A stretch of DNA of 64,000 nucleotides, taken from contig JADJGZ010000005.1 of NCBI GenBank assembly GCA_016707785.1, forward strand, positions 1 through 64,000, in the 5' to 3' direction. Of this stretch, positions 52,742-61,747 are shown in pieces. Position numbers and translations under genes: made by a program. Position 1 is the stretch's first letter; every line of letters starts with the position of its first letter. The stretch is from Bacteroidales bacterium (lineage in GTDB: Bacteria; Bacteroidota; Bacteroidia; Bacteroidales; UBA4417). The notes beneath the pieces were generated by a model. That model did not search any database, was not told the DNA's origin, and saw nothing but the letters and a program-made list of their open reading frames with translations.

Positions 52742-53857
52742 TTATTCTTCAAGAGCGATAGAATCTTCTCCAAAGCTAATTCCGACACCTTTAGCAGTCT
52801 TTATAAGAGCTGTATCCATTGTAACCAGGTTAGGCTTGGTTATGGCATCCTTAAGGGTAACACTTGTAATATATGGATGATTATAGGATACCATTCGTCC
52901 GAAATCGCCATTAATAACCATTTCCATAGACTTCACCCCAAACTGGGTAGCCAAAACCCTGTCATATGCAATTGGAACACCACCTCTTTGTAAATGACCT
53001 AATACAGTGACACGGATATCATGTTCGCATCCTGCTTTCTTCAGATCATCTTCAAGTTTGAAGCCCAAACCACCTAACCTGAGGTTCTCATAACCCACCT
53101 CATTACTGGTATGGCCAACAACTGTTCCCTCTTTAGGACGTGCACCTTCGGCAGCTACAATAATAGCAAAACCCCTACCACGATGGAATCTTGCATTGAT
53201 TTTTGACAATACAACATTAATATCATAAGGAATTTCAGGGATCAGGCAGATTTCTGCACCACCCGCTACTGCTGCATTCAAAGCAATCCATCCCGCATCA
53301 CGGCCCATCACTTCCAGGATAAAAACCCTGTTGTGGCTTGCCGCAGTAGTAACCAGTTTGTCAACGGCTTCTGTACTAACCTGAATAGCCGTTTGAAAAC
53401 CGAAGGTTGAATCAGTGGCAGAAAGATCATTATCAATGGTTTTAGGTACACCAATAATATTCAGCCCCTTTTCAAACAATCGCTGGGAAATTCTTTGGGA
53501 ACCATCGCCCCCAATACTGATCACTGCATCTATACCCAGATACCTGATTTTCCTGATCATTTCATCTGATCTGTCCACATACTCATAGGTGCCGTCATTC
53601 TTCTTCACCGGCCAGGCAAATGGACCTCCTTTATTGGTTGTCTGGAGTATTGTTCCTCCCTGGTAATGAATCCCTGCTACCTTATCTTCATCCAACACCA
53701 TAAGTTCACTGGGCTCATTCAATATACCATCGAAAGCCTTGACACTTCCCAACACCTCCCAATCACTTTCCTGTGATGCACGTTTAACAATAGCTCTTAT
53801 GACTGCATTTAGTCCGGGACAGTCACCACCACCGGTTATTACCATTACTCTATGCAT
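52742..53857 (-). CDS. pfkA: 6-phosphofructokinase
   Basis: This 371-residue cytoplasmic enzyme phosphorylates fructose 6-phosphate in glycolysis. N-terminal 'GGGDCPGLNAVIR', the 'SIGGDGS' loop (G119) and 'VPKTIDND' with catalytic aspartates D142/D144 are visible. Glycine at the GGDG position is the mark of ATP-dependent enzymes. Lysine at K139 is where classical bacterial ATP enzymes have glycine and PPi-dependent ones have lysine, so this belongs to the mixed G/K group. ATP use is the better guess. Confidence 0.93.
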   Translation of the reverse strand: MHRVMVITGGGDCPGLNAVIRAIVKRASQESDWEVLGSVKAFDGILNEPSELMVLDEDKVAGIHYQGGTILQTTNKGGPFAWPVKKNDGTYEYVDRSDEMIRKIRYLGIDAVISIGGDGSQRISQRLFEKGLNIIGVPKTIDNDLSATDSTFGFQTAIQVSTEAVDKLVTTAASHNRVFILEVMGRDAGWIALNAAVAGGAEICLIPEIPYDINVVLSKINARFHRGRGFAIIVAAEGARPKEGTVVGHTSNEVGYENLRLGGLGFKLEDDLKKAGCEHDIRVTVLGHLQRGGVPIAYDRVLATQFGVKSMEMVINGDFGRMVSYNHPYITSVTLKDAITKPNLVTMDTALIKTAKGVGISFGEDSIALEE

Positions 53858-53918
53858 AATTTATCTTATTGAATATCTGTTACTTAGAAACTAAGTTGTA
53901 TTTTTCTCAAAACGAGTG

Positions 53919-53926
53919 CAAAGGTA
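53919..53926 (-). promoter_or_regulatory. -7 box (TACCTTTG) for pfkA
   Basis: On the minus strand TACCTTTG lies about 62 bases before the pfkA start and fits TAnnTTTG; no clear -33 box. Confidence 0.35.
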
Positions 53927-54229
53927 AAGTAAATATTTTCAGAAAGTTCTTTAAGAAATTATTAATTAAAACACTCTGATAATCAATTACAATTTATCAA
54001 TAGTTACAATTGAGTCAATAGAAAATTGGAGTAATACGTATTTTTAGGATCAATCTTTCAAATTTTTGTTACAAAGAATTATTTTAAATTGTATCGATTT
54101 AATTATAAGTTACTTACACCAAATATTTAGATAGTAATGCACACTACCTAATGAAATTCGTAACTTTTTTAGTAGTTCGTCGTCTATAATGCTGTAAACA
54201 ATTTGCTAACAATTTAACCTCAACATAAA
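53927..54229. other. AT-rich intergenic region
   Basis: About 300 bases between divergent pfkA and the repeat-protein gene. Very AT-rich with no gene or strong hairpin visible. It must hold the promoter of the downstream small gene, but no clear TAnnTTTG box was found. Confidence 0.4.
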
Positions 54230-54571
54230 ATGAAAAAGTTATTCTTAATGATCATAATTGCCGGAACTATCAGCAGCACATTTGCAATTGGAACCGGAAC
54301 AAAAATCCAACTGAAAGATGAAGCCAGTGTTTCAGATATTCCATTCAATACTGAAGCCATTGTACGAAACCTGATGAATGACCCGACTCAAAACAAAACA
54401 ATCAGCCTGAAAGAAGAAACCTATATAGATGATATTCCTTTCAATACTGCTGAGATAGCCAATGACGCAACTGAATCCTTTCAAATTAAGAACTCCTCAA
54501 TACTGAATGAAGAAGCCTATATTGACGATATTCCATTTAGCACGGAAGAAATTGCAAAAAATCTAAAATAA
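54230..54571 (+). CDS. Small secreted protein with three 32-residue-spaced IPF repeats
   Basis: This 113-residue protein has a signal peptide (1-19). Nearly all of the mature chain is made of three copies of a motif like E-x-x-Y-I-D-D-I-P-F-x-T-E-x-I-A. The IPF triplets start at residues 37, 69 and 101, exactly 32 apart. Repeats 2 and 3 are the most alike (YIDDIPFNTAEIAN, YIDDIPFSTEEIAK). The chain is acidic with no cysteine and no known domain. The gene has its own terminator. Function unknown. Confidence 0.85.
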   Translation: MKKLFLMIIIAGTISSTFAIGTGTKIQLKDEASVSDIPFNTEAIVRNLMNDPTQNKTISLKEETYIDDIPFNTAEIANDATESFQIKNSSILNEEAYIDDIPFSTEEIAKNLK

Positions 54572-54594
54572 AGTCGATTACTCTATATATCTCC

Positions 54595-54628
54595 ACTCCG
54601 TTGATTCTATCAGCGGAGTTTTTTTTTA
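54595..54628 (+). terminator. Terminator after the IPF-repeat gene
   Basis: ACTCCGTTGAT and ATCAGCGGAGT form an 11-bp stem (one wobble) around a TCT loop, followed by nine T residues. Confidence 0.88.
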
Positions 54629-55021
54629 GAAATGGGTATGAACAATAAATTCATAATAATCAGCAGCATCCCTTCCATAGATTTCCATATTCTCACCAAT
54701 GATCCTGTAGGTGCACTGCTGGCCTGATATTCTGGAAAAATGCACCTCCCCTTCCATTCCATTTTCATCTCTGATTAAAATACGGGCAAGGTTCTTATGA
54801 CGGTCCGATTCAAGTTTTTTAGCACAATAGGGACACTTAAAATCAAGTAGTTCATTTTGCCCTATTTCAAATCCAGGATGTTTTACGAGGGAATAATTTC
54901 CCAAATCTGGATGCAATAGGACCAATCCTTCCTGCTGCCTGCTGTTACAGGTCGAAAACACGATATTTTCCCCAACATTCAGGATATTGGAACAATGCGG
55001 ACATAAAAAATCTGTTTTCAT
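54626..55021 (-). CDS. Zinc-ribbon protein of unknown function
   Basis: This 131-residue cytoplasmic protein has two CxxC knuckles, 'CPHC' (residues 7-10) and 'CPYC' (near residue 64), plus a C-terminal beta-rich part ('ARILIRDENGMEGEVHFSRI', 'YRIIGENMEIYGRDAADYYEF'). It resembles the small CpXC/zinc-ribbon proteins seen in many Bacteroidota; a metal-binding structural role is likely but no function is known. It is convergent with the repeat-protein gene and its stop lies at that gene's terminator. Confidence 0.72.
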   Translation of the reverse strand: MKTDFLCPHCSNILNVGENIVFSTCNSRQQEGLVLLHPDLGNYSLVKHPGFEIGQNELLDFKCPYCAKKLESDRHKNLARILIRDENGMEGEVHFSRISGQQCTYRIIGENMEIYGRDAADYYEFIVHTHF

Positions 55022-55100
55022 GGCTTATCATATTGTGTTTCTTAAAGATACGATTTTTTAATGCAATTTGATAATCTCAGGTCAGAAATCTGATGATTTG

Positions 55101-55108
55101 TACCTTTG
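55101..55108 (+). promoter_or_regulatory. -7 box (TACCTTTG) for the HAD gene
   Basis: TACCTTTG fits TAnnTTTG and lies 39 bases before the TTG start at 55147. It supports transcription of the HAD-esterase pair from here. Confidence 0.35.
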
Positions 55109-55146
55109 TCATCCTGTTATATCTTTAATTAAATCAATTTATCTCC

Positions 55147-55815
55147 TTGAAACCGGAAGCCGTAATTTTTGACATGGATGGAGTTTTAGTGGATAACCAC
55201 CAATTCCACCTTGAAGCCTGGGTTATTTTCTGCAGGAAGTTTAATATTGAACTTACTCCTGAGGAATTCAGGTTAAAAATGTTTGGCGGAAACAACAGAA
55301 ATCTTCTTGAAAAGGTTTTGAACAGGCCACTTACGACTGAACAGATACATCAATATGCCGATGAGAAAGAACTAATTTATCGTCAGCTTCACGCTCCAAC
55401 TATTAGAGGTGTGGATGGAGTGATTGAATTTATCAGCCATCTGAAAAAAGAAAACGTCAGGCTTGCTGTTGCCACTGCTGCTCCCAGGGAAAACCTGGAT
55501 TTCGTGCTTAACTCTCTGGGTATTACAACTTATTTTGATGTAACTGTTGATGATAGCCAGGTTGTGAATGGGAAACCTGACCCCGAAATTTACCTTAAAG
55601 CCTCATCCTTGCTAGGTGTATCTCCTGAAAAGTGCGTTGTATTCGAAGACTCACTTACGGGCATTGCTGCAGCTCAATCAGCTGGCATGAAAGTTATCGG
55701 AGTGAGAACCAGCCTTGATGAAAAAGCCCTTTCACATACTTGGAAGACCATCCCTCATTTTAAACAATTAACAATCAATGAATTATTCTATGTCGATGGC
55801 AATGAGAACCTTTGA
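55147..55815 (+). CDS. HAD hydrolase, beta-phosphoglucomutase-like
   Basis: This 222-residue cytoplasmic protein has HAD motif I 'FDMDGVLVDN' (nucleophile D9, D11), a helical cap, motif II 'VATAAPRE', motif III lysine in 'NGKPDPEIY' and motif IV 'VFEDSLTGI'. It is close to beta-phosphoglucomutase/sugar-phosphatase enzymes; the exact substrate is unknown. The start is TTG, because no ATG is available upstream of the invariant motif. Its end overlaps the next gene by up to 38 bases. Confidence 0.9.
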   Translation: MKPEAVIFDMDGVLVDNHQFHLEAWVIFCRKFNIELTPEEFRLKMFGGNNRNLLEKVLNRPLTTEQIHQYADEKELIYRQLHAPTIRGVDGVIEFISHLKKENVRLAVATAAPRENLDFVLNSLGITTYFDVTVDDSQVVNGKPDPEIYLKASSLLGVSPEKCVVFEDSLTGIAAAQSAGMKVIGVRTSLDEKALSHTWKTIPHFKQLTINELFYVDGNENL

Positions 55816-56527
55816 TAGAAAGCTTTGGCTTTTTATAGGTTTACTTCTTCTGGCTTCCGGCCTCTATGCCCAGCAACAAAAGGAAATGAAGAGCAAATTA
55901 CGCTATTCATCTAAGATCAGTTACCTTACCTGGTTTCCCGAAAACTACAAAAAAGAGAGAAAACAGGAATTTCCTTTACTTATTTTCCTTCATGGATCAG
56001 GAGAAAGAGGTTCCGACCTTTCAAAAGTAAAGGTCTGGGGACCACCCTCTTTCGTTGAACAGAGGCCCGATTTTCCATTTATTGTTGTATCCCCTCAGTG
56101 CCCGGAAGGTGAATGGTGGAATGTAGAAGTGCTGGATGCATTCCTGACAAAACTTCTAAAAAAATACAGGATTGATCCTGACCGTGTCTACCTTACTGGA
56201 CTAAGCATGGGAGGATTTGGCACATGGAACTGGGCTTGTTCACACCCTGAAAGGTTTGCTGCTATAGCTCCTGTTTGTGGCGGAGGAGAACCCCTGCTGG
56301 CAGATAACCTGGCAGATGTTCCCGTATGGGCATTCCACGGTGCTGATGATCCTGTTGTGCCTGTATCCGCAACAACCTCAATGACCACTGCCCTTAAAAA
56401 CGCTGGTGGAGATGCGAAAGTAACCATCTATCCCGGAGTCGGACATGATTCATGGCGCCAGGCTTATGCAGATGAAAACCTGTATCAGTGGTTACTCTCG
56501 CACTCAAGAAATAAAAGCAAGAAGTAA
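55778..56527 (+). CDS. Secreted alpha/beta-hydrolase esterase
   Basis: A 249-residue protein; internal ATG codons near 55790-55802 are alternative starts giving a more standard signal peptide ('RKLWLFIGLLLLASGLYAQQ'). The oxyanion region 'LIFLHGSGERG', nucleophile S143 in 'GLSMGGFGTW', acid in 'HGADDPVVP' and histidine in 'GVGHDSWRQAY' are all present. This matches the PHB-depolymerase/phospholipase-carboxylesterase group acting on carbohydrate esters or small esters. It overlaps the HAD gene and so is co-transcribed. Confidence 0.88.
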   Translation: MNYSMSMAMRTFDRKLWLFIGLLLLASGLYAQQQKEMKSKLRYSSKISYLTWFPENYKKERKQEFPLLIFLHGSGERGSDLSKVKVWGPPSFVEQRPDFPFIVVSPQCPEGEWWNVEVLDAFLTKLLKKYRIDPDRVYLTGLSMGGFGTWNWACSHPERFAAIAPVCGGGEPLLADNLADVPVWAFHGADDPVVPVSATTSMTTALKNAGGDAKVTIYPGVGHDSWRQAYADENLYQWLLSHSRNKSKK

Positions 56528-56654
56528 CCTTGTTTGGAAACATGTAATTTAATGGCATTTAAATATGGCTATTAGCCAGACAATTCGTTATTTAGCAGAT
56601 TATTTCATCCAGTAATGATTCAACATTAATATTTAAAACAATAAATCCAATTCT

Positions 56655-57983
56655 ATGAAAATCAAACTATTAACACTAACCTTCCTACTCTGCCTCTTCC
56701 AGATGGCACAAGCGCAGGAAGGAAGAATCAAATTCGTGGAGTATGACCTTCCCAATGGATTGCACGTAATCCTTCATCAGGATAACACAACCCCCATTGT
56801 TGCTGTTACAATATTGTACCATGTGGGCTCAAAGAATGAAGTGGTAGGCCGGACAGGTTTTGCACACTTTTTTGAGCATCTGATGTTTGAAGGTTCTGAC
56901 AATATCCCACGTGGTGATTATGATAAAATCACTTTAAGTGCCGGTGGAACGCTGAATGCTAACACTTCACAGGATCGTACCTTCTATTATGAATTATTCC
57001 CCTCCAATCAGCTGGAACTCGGACTATGGCTCGAATCAGAAAGGCTGATGCATCTTCGTATCGACAGTGTGGGTGTTGAAACACAAAGGGCTGTTGTTAA
57101 GGAAGAACGTAAGCAATCCTATGATAACAGGCCTTATGGTTCCATTATCGAACAAACCATGTCGCATGCCTATAAAGTGCATCCTTACCGCTGGACACCT
57201 ATTGGTTTCCCGGAAGACATCAACCAGGCCACCTTGCAGGAATTCATGGATTTCCATTCTACCTATTATGTGCCCAATAATGCCACCCTCTCTATTGCCG
57301 GTGATTTCAATATCGAAGAAACCAAAAAACTGGTTGAGAAATATTTCGCCGATATACCCCGCGGAACAAAGCCGATTGTCAGGCCTTCAATTGTGGAGCC
57401 TGTTAAAACAGCTGAAGTCAGGGATTCGGTATACGACAATATACAACTTCCTGCTGTCATTATGGCTTACCATATGCCTGCCCAGGGAACTGACGATGCT
57501 TATGCATTATCTATGTTAACCACCTTATTATCAGATGGAGAAAGTTCAAGACTTTCAAAATCAATTGTCGACAAACAACAGAAAGCCCTTCAGGTGATGG
57601 CCTTCCCGTTTGCACTGGAAGATCCGGGATTGTTCCTCGTCTTTGGCCTTGTTAATATGGGAGTTACACTCGAAACCCTTGAATCTGCCATTGATGCAGA
57701 AATTGAAAAAGTGAAAACTGAATCTATTCCCGAAATGGAGTTTAAGAAGCTTCAGAATAAAGTAGAGAACGATTTTGTCACTGGAAATTCAACAATGGCC
57801 GGTATTGCTGAGAATCTCGCCAACTATCATGTTTACTTTGGAAATGCCAATCTCATTAATACTGAAATTGAAAGATATATGAAAGTAACTCCTGAAGACC
57901 TCAAGAGGGTTGCTACCAAATATTTGAATAAAGAAAACAGGGTAGTTCTCTATTATTTACCGAAACCTACCGCTCAAAACTAA
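56655..57983 (+). CDS. M16 family zinc peptidase (catalytic subunit)
   Basis: This 442-residue protein has a signal peptide (1-20, 'AQAQ') and a complete inverted zinc motif H71-F-F-E74-H75 ('GFAHFFEHLMFEG'), with the third ligand among E150/E151 ('VVKEERKQ'). It is followed by the M16C domain ('ATLSIAGDF') and 'MAYHMPAQGTDD'. It probably works in the periplasm on peptides. The next gene encodes a second M16 subunit, as in heterodimeric M16B proteases. Confidence 0.93.
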   Translation: MKIKLLTLTFLLCLFQMAQAQEGRIKFVEYDLPNGLHVILHQDNTTPIVAVTILYHVGSKNEVVGRTGFAHFFEHLMFEGSDNIPRGDYDKITLSAGGTLNANTSQDRTFYYELFPSNQLELGLWLESERLMHLRIDSVGVETQRAVVKEERKQSYDNRPYGSIIEQTMSHAYKVHPYRWTPIGFPEDINQATLQEFMDFHSTYYVPNNATLSIAGDFNIEETKKLVEKYFADIPRGTKPIVRPSIVEPVKTAEVRDSVYDNIQLPAVIMAYHMPAQGTDDAYALSMLTTLLSDGESSRLSKSIVDKQQKALQVMAFPFALEDPGLFLVFGLVNMGVTLETLESAIDAEIEKVKTESIPEMEFKKLQNKVENDFVTGNSTMAGIAENLANYHVYFGNANLINTEIERYMKVTPEDLKRVATKYLNKENRVVLYYLPKPTAQN

Positions 57984-57993
57984 GGAGGAAAAA

Positions 57994-60126
57994 ATGATGA
58001 AAACAAAAGCACTTATTTATAGTCTGTTGATATTACTCTCCGTTCAGGTATCGGCACAGGTAAAACAAAACAAAAACATCAAGAAACCACCAGTTGCTGC
58101 CTCAGAAGCTGTAATTGAAAAACTCGACAGGAGTATAAGGCCAAAAGCTGCTCCTGCTCCTGTTATTAAACTTGGTGAATACCAGTCATTTGAACTTGAA
58201 AATGGCCTAAAGGTATTCGTTGTGGAGAACCATAAAATTCCCAGGATTTCTTATTCTCTTGTACTGGATTATAGCCCGGTGATGGAACTGGAATATGCAG
58301 GGTATGTTCAAACTGCCGGACAGTTGCTCCGAACCGGTACCTCTACAAAGAATAAAGACCAGATCGATGAAACCATTGATTTTCTTGGTGCTTATCTTAA
58401 TACCAGTGCATCCGGTATTAACGGATCCTGTTTAAGCAAACATCATGAAGCCTATCTTGAGATCTTTTCCGATATTCTATTAAATGCAAACTTCAAACAG
58501 GAAGAACTGGAAAAAATCAGGACACAGACTCTGTCCGGACTGGAGGCAGAAAAAAATGAGCCGGATGCAATTGCAACGAGGGTTGGAGGAAAACTAGTAT
58601 ATGGACTGAACCATCCCTATGGCGAGAGTATGACAGAGGAATCTGTGAAGAAAATCACTTTGGAAAAATGCAACGAATTCTATCAGACCTATTTCAAGCC
58701 CAATATTGGTTATCTTGCGATTGTTGGAGATATTACACTTGCAGAAGCCAAACCCCTGGTTGAGAAATACCTGGGTGGTTGGAAAAAGGGAGAAGTTAAT
58801 GTGCAGAATTTCCCTTCACCTAAAGCTCCTGCAAAAACTACTGTAAATATAGTTGACCGGTCAAATTCCGTTCAATCAACCTTGAATGTTTCCTATCCAG
58901 TAGACCTTAAACCAGGTGCCCCTGATGCCATCAAAGCCAGAGTAACCAACGCCATCCTTGGAGGAGGAACCTTCCGTTTATTCAACAACTTAAGGGAAAA
59001 ACACGGCTGGACTTATGGAGCCTATTCACAACTTAGTCCTGATCGTATTGTTGGCAGGTTTACCGCTTCAGCTGAAGTTCGTAACCCTGTGACAGATAGT
59101 GCTGTTGAACAGATCATTTTTGAAATGAACCGTATGCGCACTGAGGCTGTTCCAGATGAAGAACTGAACATGGTAAAGAATTTTATGATGGGTAATTTCG
59201 GTCGTAGTCTTGAGAATCCCTCCACAATTGCAGATTTCGCTATTAATACTGCCAGATATAAGCTCCCTGCAGATTACTATGCAAACTATCTGACAAATCT
59301 TGCTGCGGTAAGTGCAACAGATGTCCAGACCATGGCCCAGAAGTATATTCGCCCGGATAATGCTCATATCCTGATTGTTGGTAAAGCAGAAGATGTTGCA
59401 CCTAAGCTGAAACGCTTCTCAAAGAGTGGAGATATTCAATACTATGACATCCAGGGTAACTGGTATGACCCCAGCGTAAAGGTAAAGCCAGCTCCTGCAG
59501 GGGTTACAGCTGAAACAGTTATCCAGGGATACATCAATGCTATTGGTGGTGCTAAAAAGCTCAAGAAAATCAAGGATTACACAATCAATGCTTCTGCCAG
59601 TATGCAGGGAATGACAATAAGTCTCGATCAATATTGCCTTGTTCCTGATTATTTCCTTTTACAGGTAGGTTCAGGTCCGATGATTTTTGCCAAACAGATA
59701 TACAATGCTGGTAAAGGCGTTTCAATTTCACCCATGTCAGGCGAAACTAAAGAAATGGAAGCAGCAGAACTCGAAGGCTTCAGGGATCAGGCTTTAGGAT
59801 TCCCGGAACTCTCCTACGTGTCATTGGGATATAAGCTCGAACTCCTGGGCATTGAAGAACAACTGGAAAAAGGTGCCTGCTACAAACTCGAAGTCACCAG
59901 GCCTTCAGGAGATAAGAGTACTGAATACTATGATGTGAACACCGGCTTGAAAGTGAAAGTTGAAATGAAGGAAAGCACCGGTGAATTAAGCAACTATAAA
60001 GAGGTGAATGGCGTACTCTTCCCTTATACCTTATCACAAAGTATGGGTGGACAGGACATCAAATTTGAAGTTACAAATGTGTCTGTCAACACCAAGTTGA
60101 AAAAGGACTTGTTTGAGATAAAATAA
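57994..60126 (+). CDS. M16 family partner subunit, zinc motif lost, with C-terminal domain
   Basis: This 710-residue protein has a signal peptide (about 1-22) and two M16 domains to about residue 490. At the position of the HxxEH motif it has 'AGQLLRTGTSTKNKDQID', so the metal site is absent; the glycine-rich 'LREKHGWTYGAYSQL' of the second half is kept. Residues about 505-710 form an extra beta-rich domain ('GYINAIGGAKKLKKIKDY', 'YYDVNTGLKVKVEM') resembling LolA-like lipoprotein-sorting folds. A strong AGGAGG site precedes the ATG. Probable non-catalytic partner of the upstream peptidase. Confidence 0.9.
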   Translation: MMKTKALIYSLLILLSVQVSAQVKQNKNIKKPPVAASEAVIEKLDRSIRPKAAPAPVIKLGEYQSFELENGLKVFVVENHKIPRISYSLVLDYSPVMELEYAGYVQTAGQLLRTGTSTKNKDQIDETIDFLGAYLNTSASGINGSCLSKHHEAYLEIFSDILLNANFKQEELEKIRTQTLSGLEAEKNEPDAIATRVGGKLVYGLNHPYGESMTEESVKKITLEKCNEFYQTYFKPNIGYLAIVGDITLAEAKPLVEKYLGGWKKGEVNVQNFPSPKAPAKTTVNIVDRSNSVQSTLNVSYPVDLKPGAPDAIKARVTNAILGGGTFRLFNNLREKHGWTYGAYSQLSPDRIVGRFTASAEVRNPVTDSAVEQIIFEMNRMRTEAVPDEELNMVKNFMMGNFGRSLENPSTIADFAINTARYKLPADYYANYLTNLAAVSATDVQTMAQKYIRPDNAHILIVGKAEDVAPKLKRFSKSGDIQYYDIQGNWYDPSVKVKPAPAGVTAETVIQGYINAIGGAKKLKKIKDYTINASASMQGMTISLDQYCLVPDYFLLQVGSGPMIFAKQIYNAGKGVSISPMSGETKEMEAAELEGFRDQALGFPELSYVSLGYKLELLGIEEQLEKGACYKLEVTRPSGDKSTEYYDVNTGLKVKVEMKESTGELSNYKEVNGVLFPYTLSQSMGGQDIKFEVTNVSVNTKLKKDLFEIK

Positions 60127-60132
60127 CAGCAT

Positions 60133-60172
60133 AAAAAAAAGAGGCTGCATGAAGATGCGGCCTCTTTTTTTT
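60133..60172. terminator. Bidirectional terminator between M16 operon and ALDH genes
   Basis: AAAAAAAAGAGGCTGCAT and ATGCGGCCTCTTTTTTTT pair (one wobble) around a GAAG loop, giving an A/T-flanked hairpin for both convergent units. Confidence 0.92.
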
Positions 60173-60186
60173 ATTTACTGGAAGGA

Positions 60187-61728
60187 CTAAAAATCGAACG
60201 TGATTCCTTGAGCCAAAGCAGTTTGCCCACTGAAATTAATCGTGTTGGTTTGTCGTCGCATATAAGCTTTCCAGGCATCGGAACCCGACTCACGGCCACC
60301 GCCGGTATCCTTTTCACCTCCAAAAGCACCCCCGATTTCAGCACCTGAAGTTCCGAGGTTCACGTTGGCAATACCACAATCAGAACCGGTTTCTGAAAGG
60401 AACTTCTCTGCCTCAATAATATTTTCAGTGAAAATACAGGACGATAATCCCTGGGGAACACTGTTATTCAGCTCAATAGCTTCTTCAATGGTCTTGTACT
60501 TAATGAGGTAAACAATTGGGGCAAATGTTTCTTCCTGCACCATGTGGTAATGGTTTTCAGCTTCAACAATTGCTGGCATCACATAATTTCCTGAAGGATA
60601 ATCACTTTCGGGTAAACGTGTACCACCAAATAGTAATTTGCCTCCTTCTTTCTGAACTTCAGCAATTGCATGTTCAAAATTTCTTACAGCTATTTCATCA
60701 ACCAGCGGACCCACAAGGGTTTGCTTTTTCAGGGGATCGCCAATCCGTTTTCCGATGTTCTTATAAGCAGCTAGGAGCCTTGAACGAACAGTATCATACA
60801 CACTTTCATGGACAATTAATCGCCGGGTAGTTGTGCATCGCTGTCCACAAGTTCCAACGGCACCAAAGACTACAGATTGCAGGGTCATCTCAAGGTTAGC
60901 ATGCTGAGAAATGACCACTGCATTATTACCACCCAGCTCCAGGATTGTTTTTCCCAATCGTTTACCAACAATTGCAGCAATCCTGCGTCCCACCTCAGTA
61001 GAGCCTGTAACGGAAATTAATGAGATCCGACGGTCGGCCGCAAAGTTATCCCCTAATACTGAGGATTTGGCAATGATCATATTAAATACACCCTCTGGAA
61101 CATCATGCTTTTTTAGTGCATCAGCAATAATTCTCTGCACAGCAACTGCAGATAAAGGTGTCTTTGAACTGGGCTTCCAGATTACTACATCTCCGGCAAT
61201 GGCAGCGAGCATGGCATTCCATCCCCACACTGCCACAGGGAAATTAAAAGAGGTTATAACTCCCACAATACCAATAGGATGATACTGATCGTACATACGA
61301 TGAAATGGACGTTCTGAATGCATGGTTGCTCCATTAAGCAATCGTGACTGTCCCACCGCAAATTCGCATATATCAATCATTTCCTGAACTTCCCCTAATC
61401 CCTCTTCATAGATCTTACCCATTTCAAGAGAAACCAGGTATCCCAGTTCTGCTTTGTGTTTCTTAAGGGCTTCACCAATCTGATGGACAACGAGTCCACG
61501 TTTTGGAGCCGGAATAATTCTCCACTTGAGGTAGGCATCCTGAGCCTTTTTTACAATACTCTCGTAATCATCAATGGTCGCATTCCTTACTTTTCCAAGC
61601 AAGGCACCATCAATTGGTGAAAAGGAAGACGTTTCATCCCCTTTGGTTTCAATCCATTCAACGCCCGTACTGGCGCCGTTATTGATAGCTTCCACGCCGA
61701 GGTGGGCGAGGTCAAATTTAATTCTCAT
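60187..61728 (-). CDS. ALDH7-type aldehyde dehydrogenase
   Basis: About 513 residues from the ATG at 61728 (the longer frame uses TTG at 61755 and overlaps pruA). It has the cofactor motif 'GSTEVGRRIAAIVGK', general base in 'LELGGNNAV', and catalytic cysteine in 'GTCGQRCTTTRRL'. These are hallmarks of the ALDH7/antiquitin family (alpha-aminoadipic semialdehyde dehydrogenase), so a role in lysine or related amino-aldehyde oxidation is likely. It is co-directional with pruA, 20 bases downstream. Confidence 0.9.
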   Translation of the reverse strand: MRIKFDLAHLGVEAINNGASTGVEWIETKGDETSSFSPIDGALLGKVRNATIDDYESIVKKAQDAYLKWRIIPAPKRGLVVHQIGEALKKHKAELGYLVSLEMGKIYEEGLGEVQEMIDICEFAVGQSRLLNGATMHSERPFHRMYDQYHPIGIVGVITSFNFPVAVWGWNAMLAAIAGDVVIWKPSSKTPLSAVAVQRIIADALKKHDVPEGVFNMIIAKSSVLGDNFAADRRISLISVTGSTEVGRRIAAIVGKRLGKTILELGGNNAVVISQHANLEMTLQSVVFGAVGTCGQRCTTTRRLIVHESVYDTVRSRLLAAYKNIGKRIGDPLKKQTLVGPLVDEIAVRNFEHAIAEVQKEGGKLLFGGTRLPESDYPSGNYVMPAIVEAENHYHMVQEETFAPIVYLIKYKTIEEAIELNNSVPQGLSSCIFTENIIEAEKFLSETGSDCGIANVNLGTSGAEIGGAFGGEKDTGGGRESGSDAWKAYMRRQTNTINFSGQTALAQGITFDF

Positions 61729-61747
61729 TATCTGTTTATCATTAAGG

